Assembly (NCBI GenBank): GCA_037974965.1
Contig: JBBPFI010000003.1
Coordinates: 1,550,001 to 1,614,000, forward strand
Reading direction: 5' to 3'
Source of the DNA: Dacryopinax spathularia
Taxonomy: Eukaryota > Basidiomycota > Dacrymycetes > Dacrymycetales > Dacrymycetaceae
Length of the DNA stretch: 64,000 bases
In this document: positions 1 through 10,263 of the stretch, one piece after another
Numbering within the stretch: the stretch's first letter is position 1
Layout of the letters: each line of letters opens with the position of its first letter
Translations under genes and position numbers: made by a program
Notes under the pieces: generated by a model
Told to the model about the DNA's origin: nothing
Seen by the model: only the letters and a program-made list of their open reading frames with translations
Database searches by the model: none

Positions 1-1523
1 CATCCCAAGCGCGATCTGCCACCCAACCCCTGGCGCAGCTCTACCAGATGGCAGAGCAGCAGACAGCTTCTCCGCCGGAGCCGTAACAGTTGCCTCCGGC
101 ACACCTAGGCTCACGTTCGGCAGCGGTCCCGGCACGCTCAGCCCCCTCGCCCTCTGGCTCAAAGCCGCAAACCCCACGCTGGGCGGATCGTACCGGAAGA
201 CACTGTACACATTCTTCAGGAACGTATCGCCCACCACCCACTGCGGGGCGTTTTCTCCGAGGTTTGCAGCGTACAGAGCGGCGATGCACGTGTCTGCCGT
301 GTTGGGCAGCTTTAGGAGCTGGAAATCGGCTGCGCTGATCGTCCACCCTCTAGTACCGCCAGCGAAGGCGAGTGTGAGCGTAGTGTTGGATGAACAGGGG
401 TAGGAATAGTAGCCCTCATAGTCGCCCGTCGCGGGCGCCGCACCGGGGATCAGAGCGAAGATCTCTTGCAGTGCTGTGGTAGGCGCGAGCAGGAGCGTGG
501 TGCCAGTATCGATCACGGCTGCGTTCTGGCTGCTTGATGCGCTGAGAGGGATGTAGCTGGTCCCTACTGCCACACTGGCCAGCTCGAGCAGCCAGTAACC
601 TGCCCGGCCCGGGGGAATGGGCGCATAGTCGATCGACCCTTCGTAGAGCGTGCTGTCGAGGTAACCCATCGTGAATGACCCGCCTGGCTGTTGACTTGAC
701 AAGGTAGAGGAATTGAGGAACCGAGTGAGGAAGAATCCCATCTCAGGTGTGGACCACAGACCCTGCTGGACAAGGGTTTCCCACATCGGCGTTGCGCCCG
801 ACGCTGAGAGCTGCTGGAACGCCAGCCCCATCAGGCCCGAGACGGGGTTGGTGAGCAGACCTTGGGAGACGTGGTCGCAGAGCGCTGTTTGGGTAGTGAG
901 TATCCTTGTCCCGCTCACGATATGACGAGGAGCTAGAAAGACTCACCGACTGCCTGGTGCACCACTTCAAACCCGCCTAGTTGGACCGTATCCCACCCCA
1001 GCACCCCGCTCGCCCGCCCACTCCCGTACCCAACTCTGAATGGGACACTGGCATTCTCGAAGCTGTCGCTGTTCCGTGGATCCCAGAGCGGCAGGCCCCC
1101 GCAGCCTGAACTGGCGGTCGTACCGGACGTACAGCCGACACTGGCGACCCAGAAGTCTGCGCTGCCCGTGTCGAGCAACACGTTCAACGGAGTCGGAGGC
1201 GTTCCAAGGCCGAGAAGGGCGTAGTACGACCCATCGTGGTTCGAGTTTGTAAGCGAGAGGTTGGAGGAGAGTCGTTTGCTCAGTGCTGGCTCGGCTCCGG
1301 CTCCGGGTGTCGAGGGCCGATACTTGCTGACTAGGTTCAGACCCGCCGTGCGTGCCCACACGGCTTGTTCATCCGGGTCTTCGGAGTATCGAGGTGAGAC
1401 GACATGCGAGAGCTCGACGGTCGCTCCTTGCGCTTGGGCTTGACGGCGATCAGTGGACGAAGTGAGCGCAGAAGCAGCGGGGTGCAGTAGCCAGATGAGG
1501 ATGAGGAGACATCGGGGGAACAT
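1..1523 (-). CDS. Secreted pepsin-like aspartic protease (A1 family), 3' end outside window
   Basis: Two exons are visible: 947-1523 and 884 down to the window edge, separated by a 62-bp intron (885-946) with a GTGAGT donor and CAG acceptor. The protein begins with a hydrophobic signal peptide (about residues 1-20). It carries both catalytic aspartates of the pepsin fold, LLDTGSADFWV in the first lobe and AAVIDTGTTLLLAP in the second, with the usual flap region between them. The start is the first ATG before the signal peptide. After the second lobe the visible sequence becomes Ala/Pro/Ser-rich, so a GPI-anchored or linker tail is possible. Known of the family: acid-active extracellular or cell-wall endopeptidase. 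The exact substrate and the C-terminus cannot be seen. Confidence 0.93.
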
Positions 1524-2330
1524 AGGCTGCTGCTAGGGGGTCGAGGGCATGAAGGGATGTTGGTGGGTGCAGGCGGGTCTGGAATGAGGGGTGAGATGGT
1601 AGGTTGCCAGTGTTGGCCACTATGGGACGTGTGCTGTAAGGTGGGTCGATGTCCTGTGGTGATCGAGACGAGTCAAGCTGTCTCACCCCACTTCCAAAAG
1701 TGTTCAAGCGTCCAAAGCTGAGGTAATGTGTCGTCCAGCTGCCTGATGTGGTCGTGGTGGTCGTCAAGAAAGAAAGAAAAAGACCAAAAGGATGGCAAGA
1801 CGTAAGAAATGAATAATAAAGTAAAAAAAGCGGGCTTGTTCGTGGGCTGAACGGGGGGCGGAGATGGGGTGCCGTGCCGGGGTGTTACTGTAAGGGGCTG
1901 AAATGAATGAACATGCCAGCCATCATCCATGCCGCGTTGCTGCGGACCGTCCCTGAGTGCCAGTGACGGCATCGTTGATCGGGGAGGCGGTGTCAGCCAC
2001 TTTGGGATGGCAAGGCGTGGCGTATCATTGATGTTACTCTTTTGTCTTTTATTGTTACCATCATGAGGCGAATGTATTCTTACCAAGCCACGGCTGCTTC
2101 AGTATGCTTCGTCTGCCGACTGGATGAATATGTTGATTGATAACGCGTTCCTTGAGCGCATGTTGAGATTGTGACTACAGCAATGATACAACAAGCCAAC
2201 ATAGGGATACAATGAGGTGCGTGGTAGTGAATAGAGTGGATGACGAGAGGGCCTAGAAAACGGAAGCGAGCGGCGATGGTCAGAGCCCTCTGCTGGATAT
2301 ACATCTGATGTTGACTGCCAGGAACAATCT
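1524..2330. other. Intergenic region with protease promoter and a repeat copy
   Basis: No convincing coding sequence. The part next to 1523 is the upstream region of the minus-strand protease. Positions 1939-2064 hold one copy of a roughly 125-bp direct repeat described separately. The rest shows nothing recognisable. Confidence 0.6.
1939..2064 (+). repeat. Direct repeat, copy 1 (about 125 bp)
   Basis: This stretch starts GCTGCGGACCGTCCCTGAGT and ends in TATTGTTACCATCAT. It recurs in the same orientation at 5256-5375 with only a few differences and a small indel near the start. The two copies flank the divergent pair 2331-3374 / 3842-5029. No terminal inverted repeats or coding potential were seen, so it could be a short non-autonomous element or a remnant of the duplication that built the cluster. 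Confidence 0.85.
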
Positions 2331-3374
2331 TCATGCCTTGATCGGATGCGACAAGTGCTCTCTGGCATGAACCTGCGGCCCCATATTCAGTAGGACTGCA
2401 AGGGCGTGGAAAGCACGTACAAGTGTGTCTCGGTCGCGATGCGATTGGACCATACGGTCAAGGACGACCTTCAAGATCATCGCGACCACTTCAAGGGGTG
2501 CAACCGCTGTGGAAACCTTCACGGTGCCCTCGTATTTCGCATGATCGGTGACTGCGAGCATATATCTCTGGCATGGCTTCCCGTGAATATTGTACGCGCT
2601 CTGCGGAATGTCAAGTACGGGGTTCGTAATGTCTACTCTCCTCCCATGCTGATAATCGATCCAGGAATGGGCTTTACCAAACCCCTTGAGAGCGAATGCG
2701 ACCGAGCGAGCAATCTCATCGGCAAACTTGAGTCCATACCCGGAGAAGGTTGTCAACGGTACGATCAGGTGATAATTCTCCCTCGTCGCGATAATCACAC
2801 AGGGCCGCCATTTGCCGGTGCACTGCTTGGAACCTGTCTCTCCGATGGAAGGCCGAGCAACTTGACACTTGTTGCTGCGATTTCCCCGCCGATTGGTGAC
2901 GAGCTCATATCCGTCGTCGACTAGGTCCTGGGCTCCGGGAAGTAGCGATACCTTGTGTCGACGACCTCTGTACCCGATCGGCCGATATTGCGGCCCGTAG
3001 AATGCCTGGCCGTGTCCTTGCAGCAAGCTCTCGATGCTTACCTTCGCTATAACAAGAGTCCCGACTTCGAGCCGCATGAAATCGTTGAAGCTCATCGACG
3101 AGATACTCCGCCATCCCATGCGGGTCTCACGGTATGGATCTGCCAGGTTTCGAGGAATCGGATCTACATCGTCTTCGTGCGCTCTTCCTCCAGTTCTTCC
3201 CCGCCGGGACTGCCTAGAGGAACGAGGAACAAGCTCCAAAGTTGGGCCATAGTCTGGCCGTCTGACTGCGCTGCCTCCGAGAGAGGACTGCCCATGGTGC
3301 GTAGCATAGCGAATGCCGTCTTCTTCTGGCTTCGGGTATAGATGGGTGGTCGAGGGTTTGAAAACGAGTGTCAT
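2331..3374 (-). CDS. Unknown cluster protein, minus subfamily, copy 1
   Basis: Unspliced gene of 347 aa. I take the ATG at 3374 because the paralogue at 7518-8588 begins with the same MTLV. The N-terminal ~110 residues are basic and poorly conserved. A conserved core then follows: GTLVIAKVSIESLL, SLLPG, KWRPCVIIAT, LIVPLTTFSGYGLKF, NIHGKPCQRYMLAVTDHA. The segment starting GTAAGC inside the core looks like an intron donor. However, it differs from the paralogue mainly at synonymous positions, so it is read as coding. The order GxLV, RPCVI, LxVPxTT recalls the SH3-like beta barrel of PemK/MazF-type proteins; that is an inference from pattern only. It is divergent from the plus-strand gene at 3842. 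Function unknown. Confidence 0.75.
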   Translation of the reverse strand: MTLVFKPSTTHLYPKPEEDGIRYATHHGQSSLGGSAVRRPDYGPTLELVPRSSRQSRRGRTGGRAHEDDVDPIPRNLADPYRETRMGWRSISSMSFNDFMRLEVGTLVIAKVSIESLLQGHGQAFYGPQYRPIGYRGRRHKVSLLPGAQDLVDDGYELVTNRRGNRSNKCQVARPSIGETGSKQCTGKWRPCVIIATRENYHLIVPLTTFSGYGLKFADEIARSVAFALKGFGKAHSWIDYQHGRRVDITNPVLDIPQSAYNIHGKPCQRYMLAVTDHAKYEGTVKVSTAVAPLEVVAMILKVVLDRMVQSHRDRDTLVRAFHALAVLLNMGPQVHAREHLSHPIKA

Positions 3375-3841
3375 AATACTGATACAGTGGTTTAGAGGTT
3401 TGTGGGAGAAGAAGTATACATGCTCTTTTCCATGCTTCCTTCGCCCCTTCTTATACGCCAGAATCAACAAAGCCAAGGGGGGGACTGGCTGTCGTGCTTA
3501 ACGCCTAGGCCAGTGCTTCTAGGGAGACTGCTCGCGTATGCTCGCTTAACCAATCCAACGACAGACCTCCCCTGGTACGTGTTTATACGGGCCCAAGGCG
3601 TATCATCATTGTCAAGCACGAGGTTGCCGTAACGGCGAGTGCTCTCCTTACAGGCCAGGCTCAACAAAAGCTGGGAAGTTGGACGCGCGGACATAGAGCG
3701 GCAAAGAAGGCCCCGCGACGTTTGTCCTTCGTTGTCATGGCACAGCCTCTTGCGGCGACTAAGGCCATCTCTCCCTCAGCGCTTGCCCACAAATACCCAC
3801 TCACGTTGAGATGTGAGAATGGCTCTCGAATTCCCCCCTCC
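3375..3841. promoter_or_regulatory. Shared divergent promoter region, copy 1
   Basis: The 467 bp between the start codons of the minus gene (3374) and plus gene (3842) must hold both promoters. The equivalent spacer of the second pair, 8589-9059, is almost the same length (471 bp). A GGCACAGCC motif lies at 3739-3747, 103 bp before the plus start; the same motif sits 108 and 103 bp before the other two plus paralogues. This is an inference from position and conservation; no factor is identified. Confidence 0.55.
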
Positions 3842-5029
3842 ATGTCAGCCTCACCTCCTAACGACGCTCTCTTCCCTGAAACTAGCAACTCCGATGCAGA
3901 CAGCGAGTGCTCCGTCGCTCCGGAAGACGACTGCGACCCCGTTCAAGGCTCAGTGGTGGTCTTCTCCCTGGCACTCGACCGGATGGCAGCTTGCTATGAT
4001 CATCCCGACATCAAGAAGGCGTTTTCTGAGTTCAAAGCCAAGAAGTACGTGGCAGTCGTCGACGGTGCCTACCCGACACATCTCCCCGGAGACGGCTTGC
4101 AGTTATTTCCCGTAGCCACGCGGCTAGGCGGAGAAGACTATATCGAGCGGCTGCGCGGATCTGCCGAGCTGGAATGGCACCGTCCCAATTACATCAAGCT
4201 CGGAGACGGGTTTGCAGAACACGATAACGGTCGAGAGCCGCTCGATGTGAAGCCGAGTCTCCCCTGGAATAACTGTATCGTCTACACGACCCACAAAATC
4301 CGGAGTGAACTCGGGCGAGTGTATACCGCAGATCCTCTTCATCGAATTGCGACAGGGTCCGAATTCAAAAGGCTTATCAAGTCTTCGCTGGAGGACTACG
4401 ATGCTGTCAATGCCGCTAGAAAAGCTAGAGGAGCCGTTTCCGGCGATGATGGCATGACCGTCGCACTCAACACTCCCGCATATGAAGCTGACCTGTTGGC
4501 GGCCGCACGTCAAAAACCGATTGAAGTTGAGCTCCGGGTCATTCTCGATATCTGGGAAGACCTTTCGGAAGTTGATGAAGTACTTTACCCTGGCGACTTC
4601 GAAGCAGAGGTGGAAAGATTACACACGTAAGCGTGAAGCTGTCTCCCATTGTACGGCACCTGATCGAAAAGCAGTATGTTGCGGAGCGTATTCGTTGATC
4701 GCCCTTATGAAGATGAAGACGGCGACATATACTTCGTGACTGAGGCGCGCGACGCTGTGAAACGGCTTGAGACCCCCTCCTCGCAACCTCTTCTCTGCGC
4801 TCTTTCGGATTCGGCCGCTGAAGAATGCCGCCCGTCGGACGAGGCGCCTGTGGACGGTGACGCGAACGAGAACAATATTGTCAGTCATCGGGAAACAGCC
4901 CATCCTCCGGCGAAGAGCGGTATCTTGCATTCGATTCTGGCGTCAGTCCGGACATGGTGGTCCAGGATGGACGCATTGTTGCCGCGCTACTTCAGATCCC
5001 TCTTTAGTTCTCTTATCTTACCATATTGA
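3842..5029 (+). CDS. Unknown cluster protein, plus subfamily, copy A
   Basis: Two exons, 3842-4626 and 4675-5029, with a 48-bp intron; 379 aa. The start at 3842 is chosen because it aligns with the starts of the paralogues at 5805 and 9060. Upstream in-frame sequence is not conserved as protein. After an acidic N-terminus the core reads GSVVVFSLALDRMAACYDH, then KKYVAVVDGAY, LQLFPVATRLGGEDY and LEWHRPNYIKL. Next come LPWNNCIVYTTH and, before the intron, VILDIWEDLSEVDEV and YPGDFEAEV. Exon 2 begins MLRSVFVDRPYEDEDGDIYF, which is conserved in all three copies, and continues into a low-complexity, basic/hydrophobic tail. No known domain is recognised. The GxLV...SLxxD core parallels the divergent minus-strand gene. 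Confidence 0.78.
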
Positions 5030-5804
5030 GATAATAATCGCAAGCTGTCTTCCAAAACCTTCTCTCTAAACACTCGACATAACTACATGATAGCTAGAAT
5101 GAGACACACAGACAATGAGTATATTTGTAAAAAGAGAAGCGCAGGTGAAATTACATACACAAACAAGCAGCGTTGCATGTCGAGTCCTTACTCAGAAATG
5201 GGCGAAAGATGCTATCCAATAAGTAACCCTGTACAAGATGCTATCCGACTAATTCGCTGCGGACCGTCCCTGAGTGACGGCATCGCTGATCGGGGAGGCG
5301 GTGTCAGCCACTTTGGGATGGCAAGGCATAGTGTATCATTGATGTTACTCTTTTGTCTTTTATTGTTACCATCATTCGAATGCACTGCCAAGGTGAATCA
5401 CAAACATCTTTCCTCTGGGTGTAAGTCTGAAAACTGTTGCGTCTGTTTCTGTAGGTGCATTGGTTGGGATGCGACCAGCATGGACCACTGGCAGAGGGTC
5501 GCATCGCAAGTTGCACCCGGACGAACTGAAAGAGGCTTCTGGTGCCACTGTACTAGGACGCTGCGTTGGTCGCCCTGATCCGACTTGAAGAGAGCTCCTT
5601 GCTGAAGGCATGTAAAGCATGGGCCATCCTCACATGCGGCTGCTGGTCTTTTGGCACAACTGCGAAAGAGTATTGGCCTTACTCAACCGTCGCCAAGGCA
5701 CAGCCGTAGCTCTAAACAACGCTCAGTATCTGCGATGGCGTTTCCCTCACGGGCCCCATACTTATACCGTCTTCCTTCATGCAACTGTCGACCTAAACAC
5801 CATC
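5030..5804. other. Intergenic region with second direct-repeat copy
   Basis: No gene is supported. The region contains the second copy of the 125-bp repeat (5256-5375) and, toward its 3' end, the upstream sequence of the 5805 gene including GGCACAGCC at 5697-5705. Confidence 0.55.
5256..5375 (+). repeat. Direct repeat, copy 2 (about 120 bp)
   Basis: Near-identical to 1939-2064 in the same orientation, differing by a small indel and scattered substitutions. It lies downstream of the 3842-5029 gene, so the two copies bracket one divergent gene pair. Confidence 0.85.
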
Positions 5805-6973
5805 ATGTCCGTCTCCTCTGGAACTGAGTACGACTGCGATTCGGAGGACGAGAACTACGCCTCGGACCGTGAACAGACCTGGTCCGATTACGCCGATTTC
5901 GATGACGCTCTCTCCCCTGAGCGAGGGACACTCGTGCTCTTCAGCCTCTCTCTGCACCTTCTCTCAAAGATCTACGATGACTCGCCCCGCGTTCAAGCAG
6001 TTCTCGCGGAGATGAAGACAAAGAAGTACCTTGGCGTGGTGCGCGAGACGTGCTGTCCACCCTTTTTCTACCATGGGCTGCACATCTTCCCCGTAGCGAC
6101 CAGGATCCACGGGAAGGACTATGTGGGCGCTCGGGGCTTCCTCAATGAGCACGAATGGCACCTGCCATGCTATGTCAAGCTTGGCGATGCTTCTTCTGGG
6201 TCCTCGACAACCAGCGCGAATCGATCACCTGTCGAGGTAATGCCGACTGTGCCCTGGAAAGATTGTATCGCCTACACAACGTATGAAATTTCGGCCGAAT
6301 TAGGAGAATACTATCGCTGCGAAAACAAACATCGGATCACGACACCAGCAGAGTTCTGGAGACTTGTGGAGTATGCAAAAGAGGACAAGGAGAGGATTGC
6401 TGCTCTCTCGGAAGAGAAGTACGATACCATGGACAAGGAGGAAGACGCACAGCTCGCCGCTTCTTCGGTCGAAAAAGCGATTAACAGCCAGGCGGAAGAA
6501 GCAGAGCAGGACCACGACGAACTCCCTGAAGAGCTGGAGATTCAGCTTAGGGTCATTTTGGACGTATGGGACGACATCTCCGAGCTCAAGGAAGTCCCAC
6601 ACCCCGGCGACTTCGAGGCAGATGTCGCCTACCTGGAAAAGTGAGTCACACGCCCTCCTCGTCCGCGCAGGACTCACTATAGACTAGGGTATTGCGAGAA
6701 GTGTACGTGCTCCGTCCGTTTTATGTGAAAGAACAAAATCGGGTCTGCCTGTTCCGAGAATTGCGGGATGGTCCAAGGCACGCCAGCGGATCGATGCCGG
6801 CCAGACGATGCTCCTGCTCTGAATGTGACGGCAACTTGTCGCCGAGCGATGGTGCCGAGTTGGATGCGTACTCTGATGCGGCTCTCTCCCCAGCGATGCA
6901 AGGCAAGGTGGAGCGGGGAACCGGGATAGAGAGCATAACCTCAAGGCTAGACAAGAGTGTCCAGCAACCGTGA
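5805..6973 (+). CDS. Unknown cluster protein, plus subfamily, copy B
   Basis: Two exons, 5805-6640 and 6688-6973, 47-bp intron, 373 aa. It begins MSVSSGTEYDCD followed by a strongly acidic segment. The core then reads GTLVLFSLSLHLLSKIYDD, KKYLGVVRE, LHIFPVATRIHGKDYV, EWHLPCYVKLGD, VPWKDCIAYTTYE. Before the intron come VILDVWDDISELKEV and HPGDFEADVAYL. The exon 2 start, VLREVYVLRPFYVKE, matches copies A and C. A charged Glu/Lys-rich stretch at about residues 190-245 may form a coiled coil. Unlike A and C, this copy has no directly divergent minus-strand partner, and it is the most diverged of the three. Function unknown. Confidence 0.75.
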
Positions 6974-7517
6974 TTCGCGCGATAGGCATGCTCCTTGGTG
7001 GAATATCAACAACAGTATGTATATGCCGCATGTTGGAGGATTGGTTGGATTGCTGCTCCTAGGCGGCCGTAGATAGATGTCCGTGGCGGATCAGTGAGAC
7101 CGTTATGTTTGTAAGCGGTTATACTTGCAATCCGTGATACCTTATAAGAAACGAGCGCTGGTGTCGCCCGCCAACGAGAGACCCGTTAGCATAAAGGTGA
7201 TGCTCCTTGTCTGCTGGTGCCGGGCTGTCGCTTCCAGTGCTACAGTTCTGTTACATGGCCTTGCATTATCACTGGGGCACTACTGTGGCGCTGAACAAGC
7301 ATCGATAGCTCATGATTATACAGGATGCTACCGCATACTGGGTAGAATACAACAAGGAGGGTGGTCGTTTAAGGAATGTCGATGGCGATGGCCGGGAAGG
7401 GTGGAAAAGAATGACTTTGGTGCATGACTGCATTGTGGCTATATTGTTTGCAGGTGTGGCGCACTGTTACGCTTTGATCGAAGAAGACAAGTTCTCTCTG
7501 GCGTGGATCTAGCAAAA
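6974..7517. other. Intergenic region, nothing recognised
   Basis: Convergent spacer between the plus gene ending 6973 and the minus gene ending 7518. No coding, repeat or RNA feature could be supported here. Confidence 0.5.
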
Positions 7518-8588
7518 CTAGTCAGAAAGGTTACACAACGGTAGGTGGAGACGTACTACTGCAGGGCGGTCGTGGTGGGAGAGGGTCATACGGTCGAGGA
7601 CCAGGCTCAATATCGTTTGAACCACTTCAGGAGGAGCGACTGCATTCATAATTTCCACTGTGCTATGATAGTAGGCGTGGTCCGTCAGAGCCAGCATAAA
7701 GCGCTCGCACGGCTTCCCGTGGATATTGTGAGGCTTCTGCGGAATGGAGAGCAGATCATTGGTAATGGGGACTTTCTTCCCAAACTGGTTATCAACCCAT
7801 TCGTGGGCTTGACCAAAGCCCTCTATGGCAAAGGCCACGGAACGAGCAAGTAAATCGCAGTATTTGAGGCCATTTCCTCCAAAGGTTGCGAAGGGTGCAA
7901 TGACAAGACCCTCATCGGCCTGATTGTTGGCGAGCACTATGCAAGGACGCAGCTTGAACCCAGAGCGGTCCGTTTGGGCCGGCGGAGGGGGGCCTGCAGA
8001 TGCGGTTGCCAGTGGACCAGGAGCAGTAGGACAGGGTACAATTTGGCGATTTCCACGGCCACGCTTGGTTGCAAACTGCCATCCGGGCTCGGGCCGTCCT
8101 TGTCGACCCGGGAGCAGCGACGTTCTAGGGTGGTACTCCCTATCACCATGCGCCGTATACTGCATACCAAGAAGCATTTGGCCATAAGTAGTCAGTAGGC
8201 TCTCGATACTTACGAGACATCTTATAATCGTCCCTGGCGTCAGAGATGCGAATTGGGCGGAAGTTTGAGCATGGATGCTCTGCCATCGAATACGAGAAAT
8301 ATCCAGGCCACTTCGAGACAGAGACTTTGCATACGGATCAGCCAAAGTTGGACAGAGCTGGACCGCCCCTGAATCCTCGGAGGTGTGTGTCGAGAGTTGC
8401 TCATTCCTATGCTGTCGGGGACCCATACGTTGGGCTGGGTCGCCGCCTTTGTGCGTCGCATGTCTGTTGCGCCTCTGAACTCTACGATCGCGGCCATGTC
8501 GTGCATTCTTTGTCCGGAGCTCTCGAGTTGGTGATCGAGGAGGATCGTGAATAGTTCGATTTTGTGAGGGATGTAGAACGAGTGTCAT
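7518..8588 (-). CDS. Unknown cluster protein, minus subfamily, copy 2
   Basis: Unspliced, 356 aa, beginning MTLVLHPSQNRTIH. The N-terminal ~110 residues are Arg/His-rich. The shared core follows: LTPGTIIRCLVSIESLL, TSLLPG, KLRPCIVLANNQ, LVIAPFATFGGNGLKYC, NIHGKPCERFMLALTDHA, AVAPPEVVQTILSLVLDRM. It is clearly paralogous to 2331-3374; the cores can be aligned by eye along their whole length, while the N-terminal parts have diverged. As in that gene, a GTAAGT within the core is conserved at protein level and is treated as coding. Divergent from 9060-10263. The beta-barrel idea (PemK/MazF-like order of strands) is only a pattern-based suggestion. Function unknown. Confidence 0.75.
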   Translation of the reverse strand: MTLVLHPSQNRTIHDPPRSPTRELRTKNARHGRDRRVQRRNRHATHKGGDPAQRMGPRQHRNEQLSTHTSEDSGAVQLCPTLADPYAKSLSRSGLDISRIRWQSIHAQTSAQFASLTPGTIIRCLVSIESLLTTYGQMLLGMQYTAHGDREYHPRTSLLPGRQGRPEPGWQFATKRGRGNRQIVPCPTAPGPLATASAGPPPPAQTDRSGFKLRPCIVLANNQADEGLVIAPFATFGGNGLKYCDLLARSVAFAIEGFGQAHEWVDNQFGKKVPITNDLLSIPQKPHNIHGKPCERFMLALTDHAYYHSTVEIMNAVAPPEVVQTILSLVLDRMTLSHHDRPAVVRLHLPLCNLSD

Positions 8589-9059
8589 GTTGATGCAGAG
8601 AGGTGATCAGACTTGCAAGAGAGTAAGGAGAGACATACGGTATTTTTGCATTTGGTTAGCAAGATATTTATGCAGTGGAATTGAGCTTAGAACCATGGCA
8701 TAGCGTAGAGGTGCGTCTCCTATCTGGAGCCATGCGAAGGCCATTGCGTAGGCAAAACCAGGATACGCCGTTCTTCCACTTACATGCTAGCTGGCCTACT
8801 GGAGCAGCCCCAGCAAGTATATAGGATGACGCCATAGAGACGCATACGAACAGTGGCCTCCAGTGTTACATAGCCAAAGAGATGGGGAGCGTTGAAGGGA
8901 CGCGAAGGCAGGAGGCAAGGGGCCTTGGTAACGAGCATCCATTGTGCCGTACCCATGGCACAGCCTCTTCAATACCTTGCAAAGGCCATACCGTCCCATC
9001 AATTTCTTCAAATATGCCGCTACCTGCGACGAGACCATGCAACCTCCTTACGAACCGCC
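8589..9059. promoter_or_regulatory. Shared divergent promoter region, copy 2
   Basis: A 471-bp spacer between divergent starts at 8588 and 9060, equivalent to 3375-3841. It holds GGCACAGCC at 8957-8965, 103 bp before the plus start, and the sequence around that motif resembles the first spacer over about 25 bp. The conserved distance suggests a core-promoter or 5'-UTR element, but this is inferred. Confidence 0.55.
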
Positions 9060-10263
9060 ATGACATCTTCCACTACCCCGATGTTCTCTGTTGGCCCCGA
9101 CATTCCGGGTGCCCCAGGCTCATTAGACCCCGAGGATGACTATTTCCCTCTTGAAGGCACCCTGGTCGCGTTCTCGCTATCCCTCGATCGCATGGCCGCT
9201 TGTTATGATCATCCCAACGTCAAGAGCGCGTTTTCTTGCTTTGAAGCTCGCAAGTATCTAGGCATCGTCCATGGCGCCTATGACACTCCTTCCGATAACG
9301 ATGGGCTACGTCTGTTCCCGGTCGCAAATCGACTCAAAGGCGAGGACTTTGTTACGCGCCGTGGCCGTACAGACTTACTGGAATGGCATCTCTCGAAGTA
9401 TGTGAAGCTTTGCGAAGTCCTTGAAGAAGACGACAATGGCCGACCATCGATAGAGATTAAGCCCGATCTGCCGTGGAAGAACTGCATCGTGTATACGATG
9501 CATACACTTCGAACGGAGCTGGGCAGACTACACTCGGCTGATAGTCAATATCGTATTACGACGCAGGAAGATTTCGACCGACTCGTCAACACTTCCATGG
9601 AGGATGGCGAGGCCGTTGGGCGTGCTCGAAGGGAACAGTTGGAAAAGCAAGGGACTAAGATCTCCGAGAAGGATTTGGTGATCGAAATCAGCACTCCCGC
9701 CCATGAGTCGGTAGGCCTTGCGGCGCTTCAGATGCCATTGCGGGTGATCCTCGACCTCTGGGAGGACCTTTCCGACATAAAAGAGGTCCCATATCCCGGC
9801 GATTTCGAAGAGGAAGTAGATCAACTGCAAAAGTGAGCCCGTCTCTTCATTGTTCGACGGCTGCTGACAGTAGCAAAGAGTTCTTCAGAGCGCATATACC
9901 ATGCGCCGGTATGAAGACGAGGAAGGCGAAGTCTGGTACCTACCGGAGCAGAATGAAGTTTCATCGCCCACGCATTCTGAAGGAACGGATATTTCCGATC
10001 GCGACGCAAGCATTGGAGGCGAGGATGTTCTGGTCGACAATGCTGCAAGCGCTCCCGAGATAGCCACTGCGCCAGATGAAGATCGTGCAAAGCTGTTCGC
10101 GCCGAAACCGAACAGCGACCTGTTTGGTCTGTTGGCCCGAGCAGCGTACAGTGGGTTCGGCCGCTTTAGGAGCCTTCTAGAGGGTAGCTTCAGGAACTTC
10201 TTGGGCTTGGGTCCGCTCTACTCGAGGAGGTTCTTTGGCTTTCCACGGTTCCGTCTATGGTAA
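9060..10263 (+). CDS. Unknown cluster protein, plus subfamily, copy C
   Basis: Two exons, 9060-9832 and 9879-10263, 46-bp intron; 385 aa. The only acceptor that keeps the conserved frame is an AAG at 9876-9878, unusual beside nearby CAG/TAG options. With it exon 2 reads VLQSAYTMRRYEDEEGEVWY, matching copies A and B. Core motifs: GTLVAFSLSLDRMAACYDH, RKYLGIVHGAY, LRLFPVANRLKGEDFV, LEWHLSKYVKL, LPWKNCIVYTMHT, VILDLWEDLSDIKEV, YPGDFEEEV. It is closest to copy A, as expected if the two divergent pairs arose by one duplication. The C-terminus is Phe/Arg/Leu-rich. No known domain is recognised. Confidence 0.78.

Noticed and set aside
2080-2368. Small minus-strand genes downstream of the protease
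   Set aside because: Open frames lie in the 3' flank of the 2331-3374 gene and beside a repeat; no motif or splice context.
9833-9878. A CAG or TAG acceptor for the intron of copy C
   Set aside because: Both put exon 2 in a frame unlike the two paralogues; only the AAG acceptor restores the conserved VL-x-x-x-Y start.
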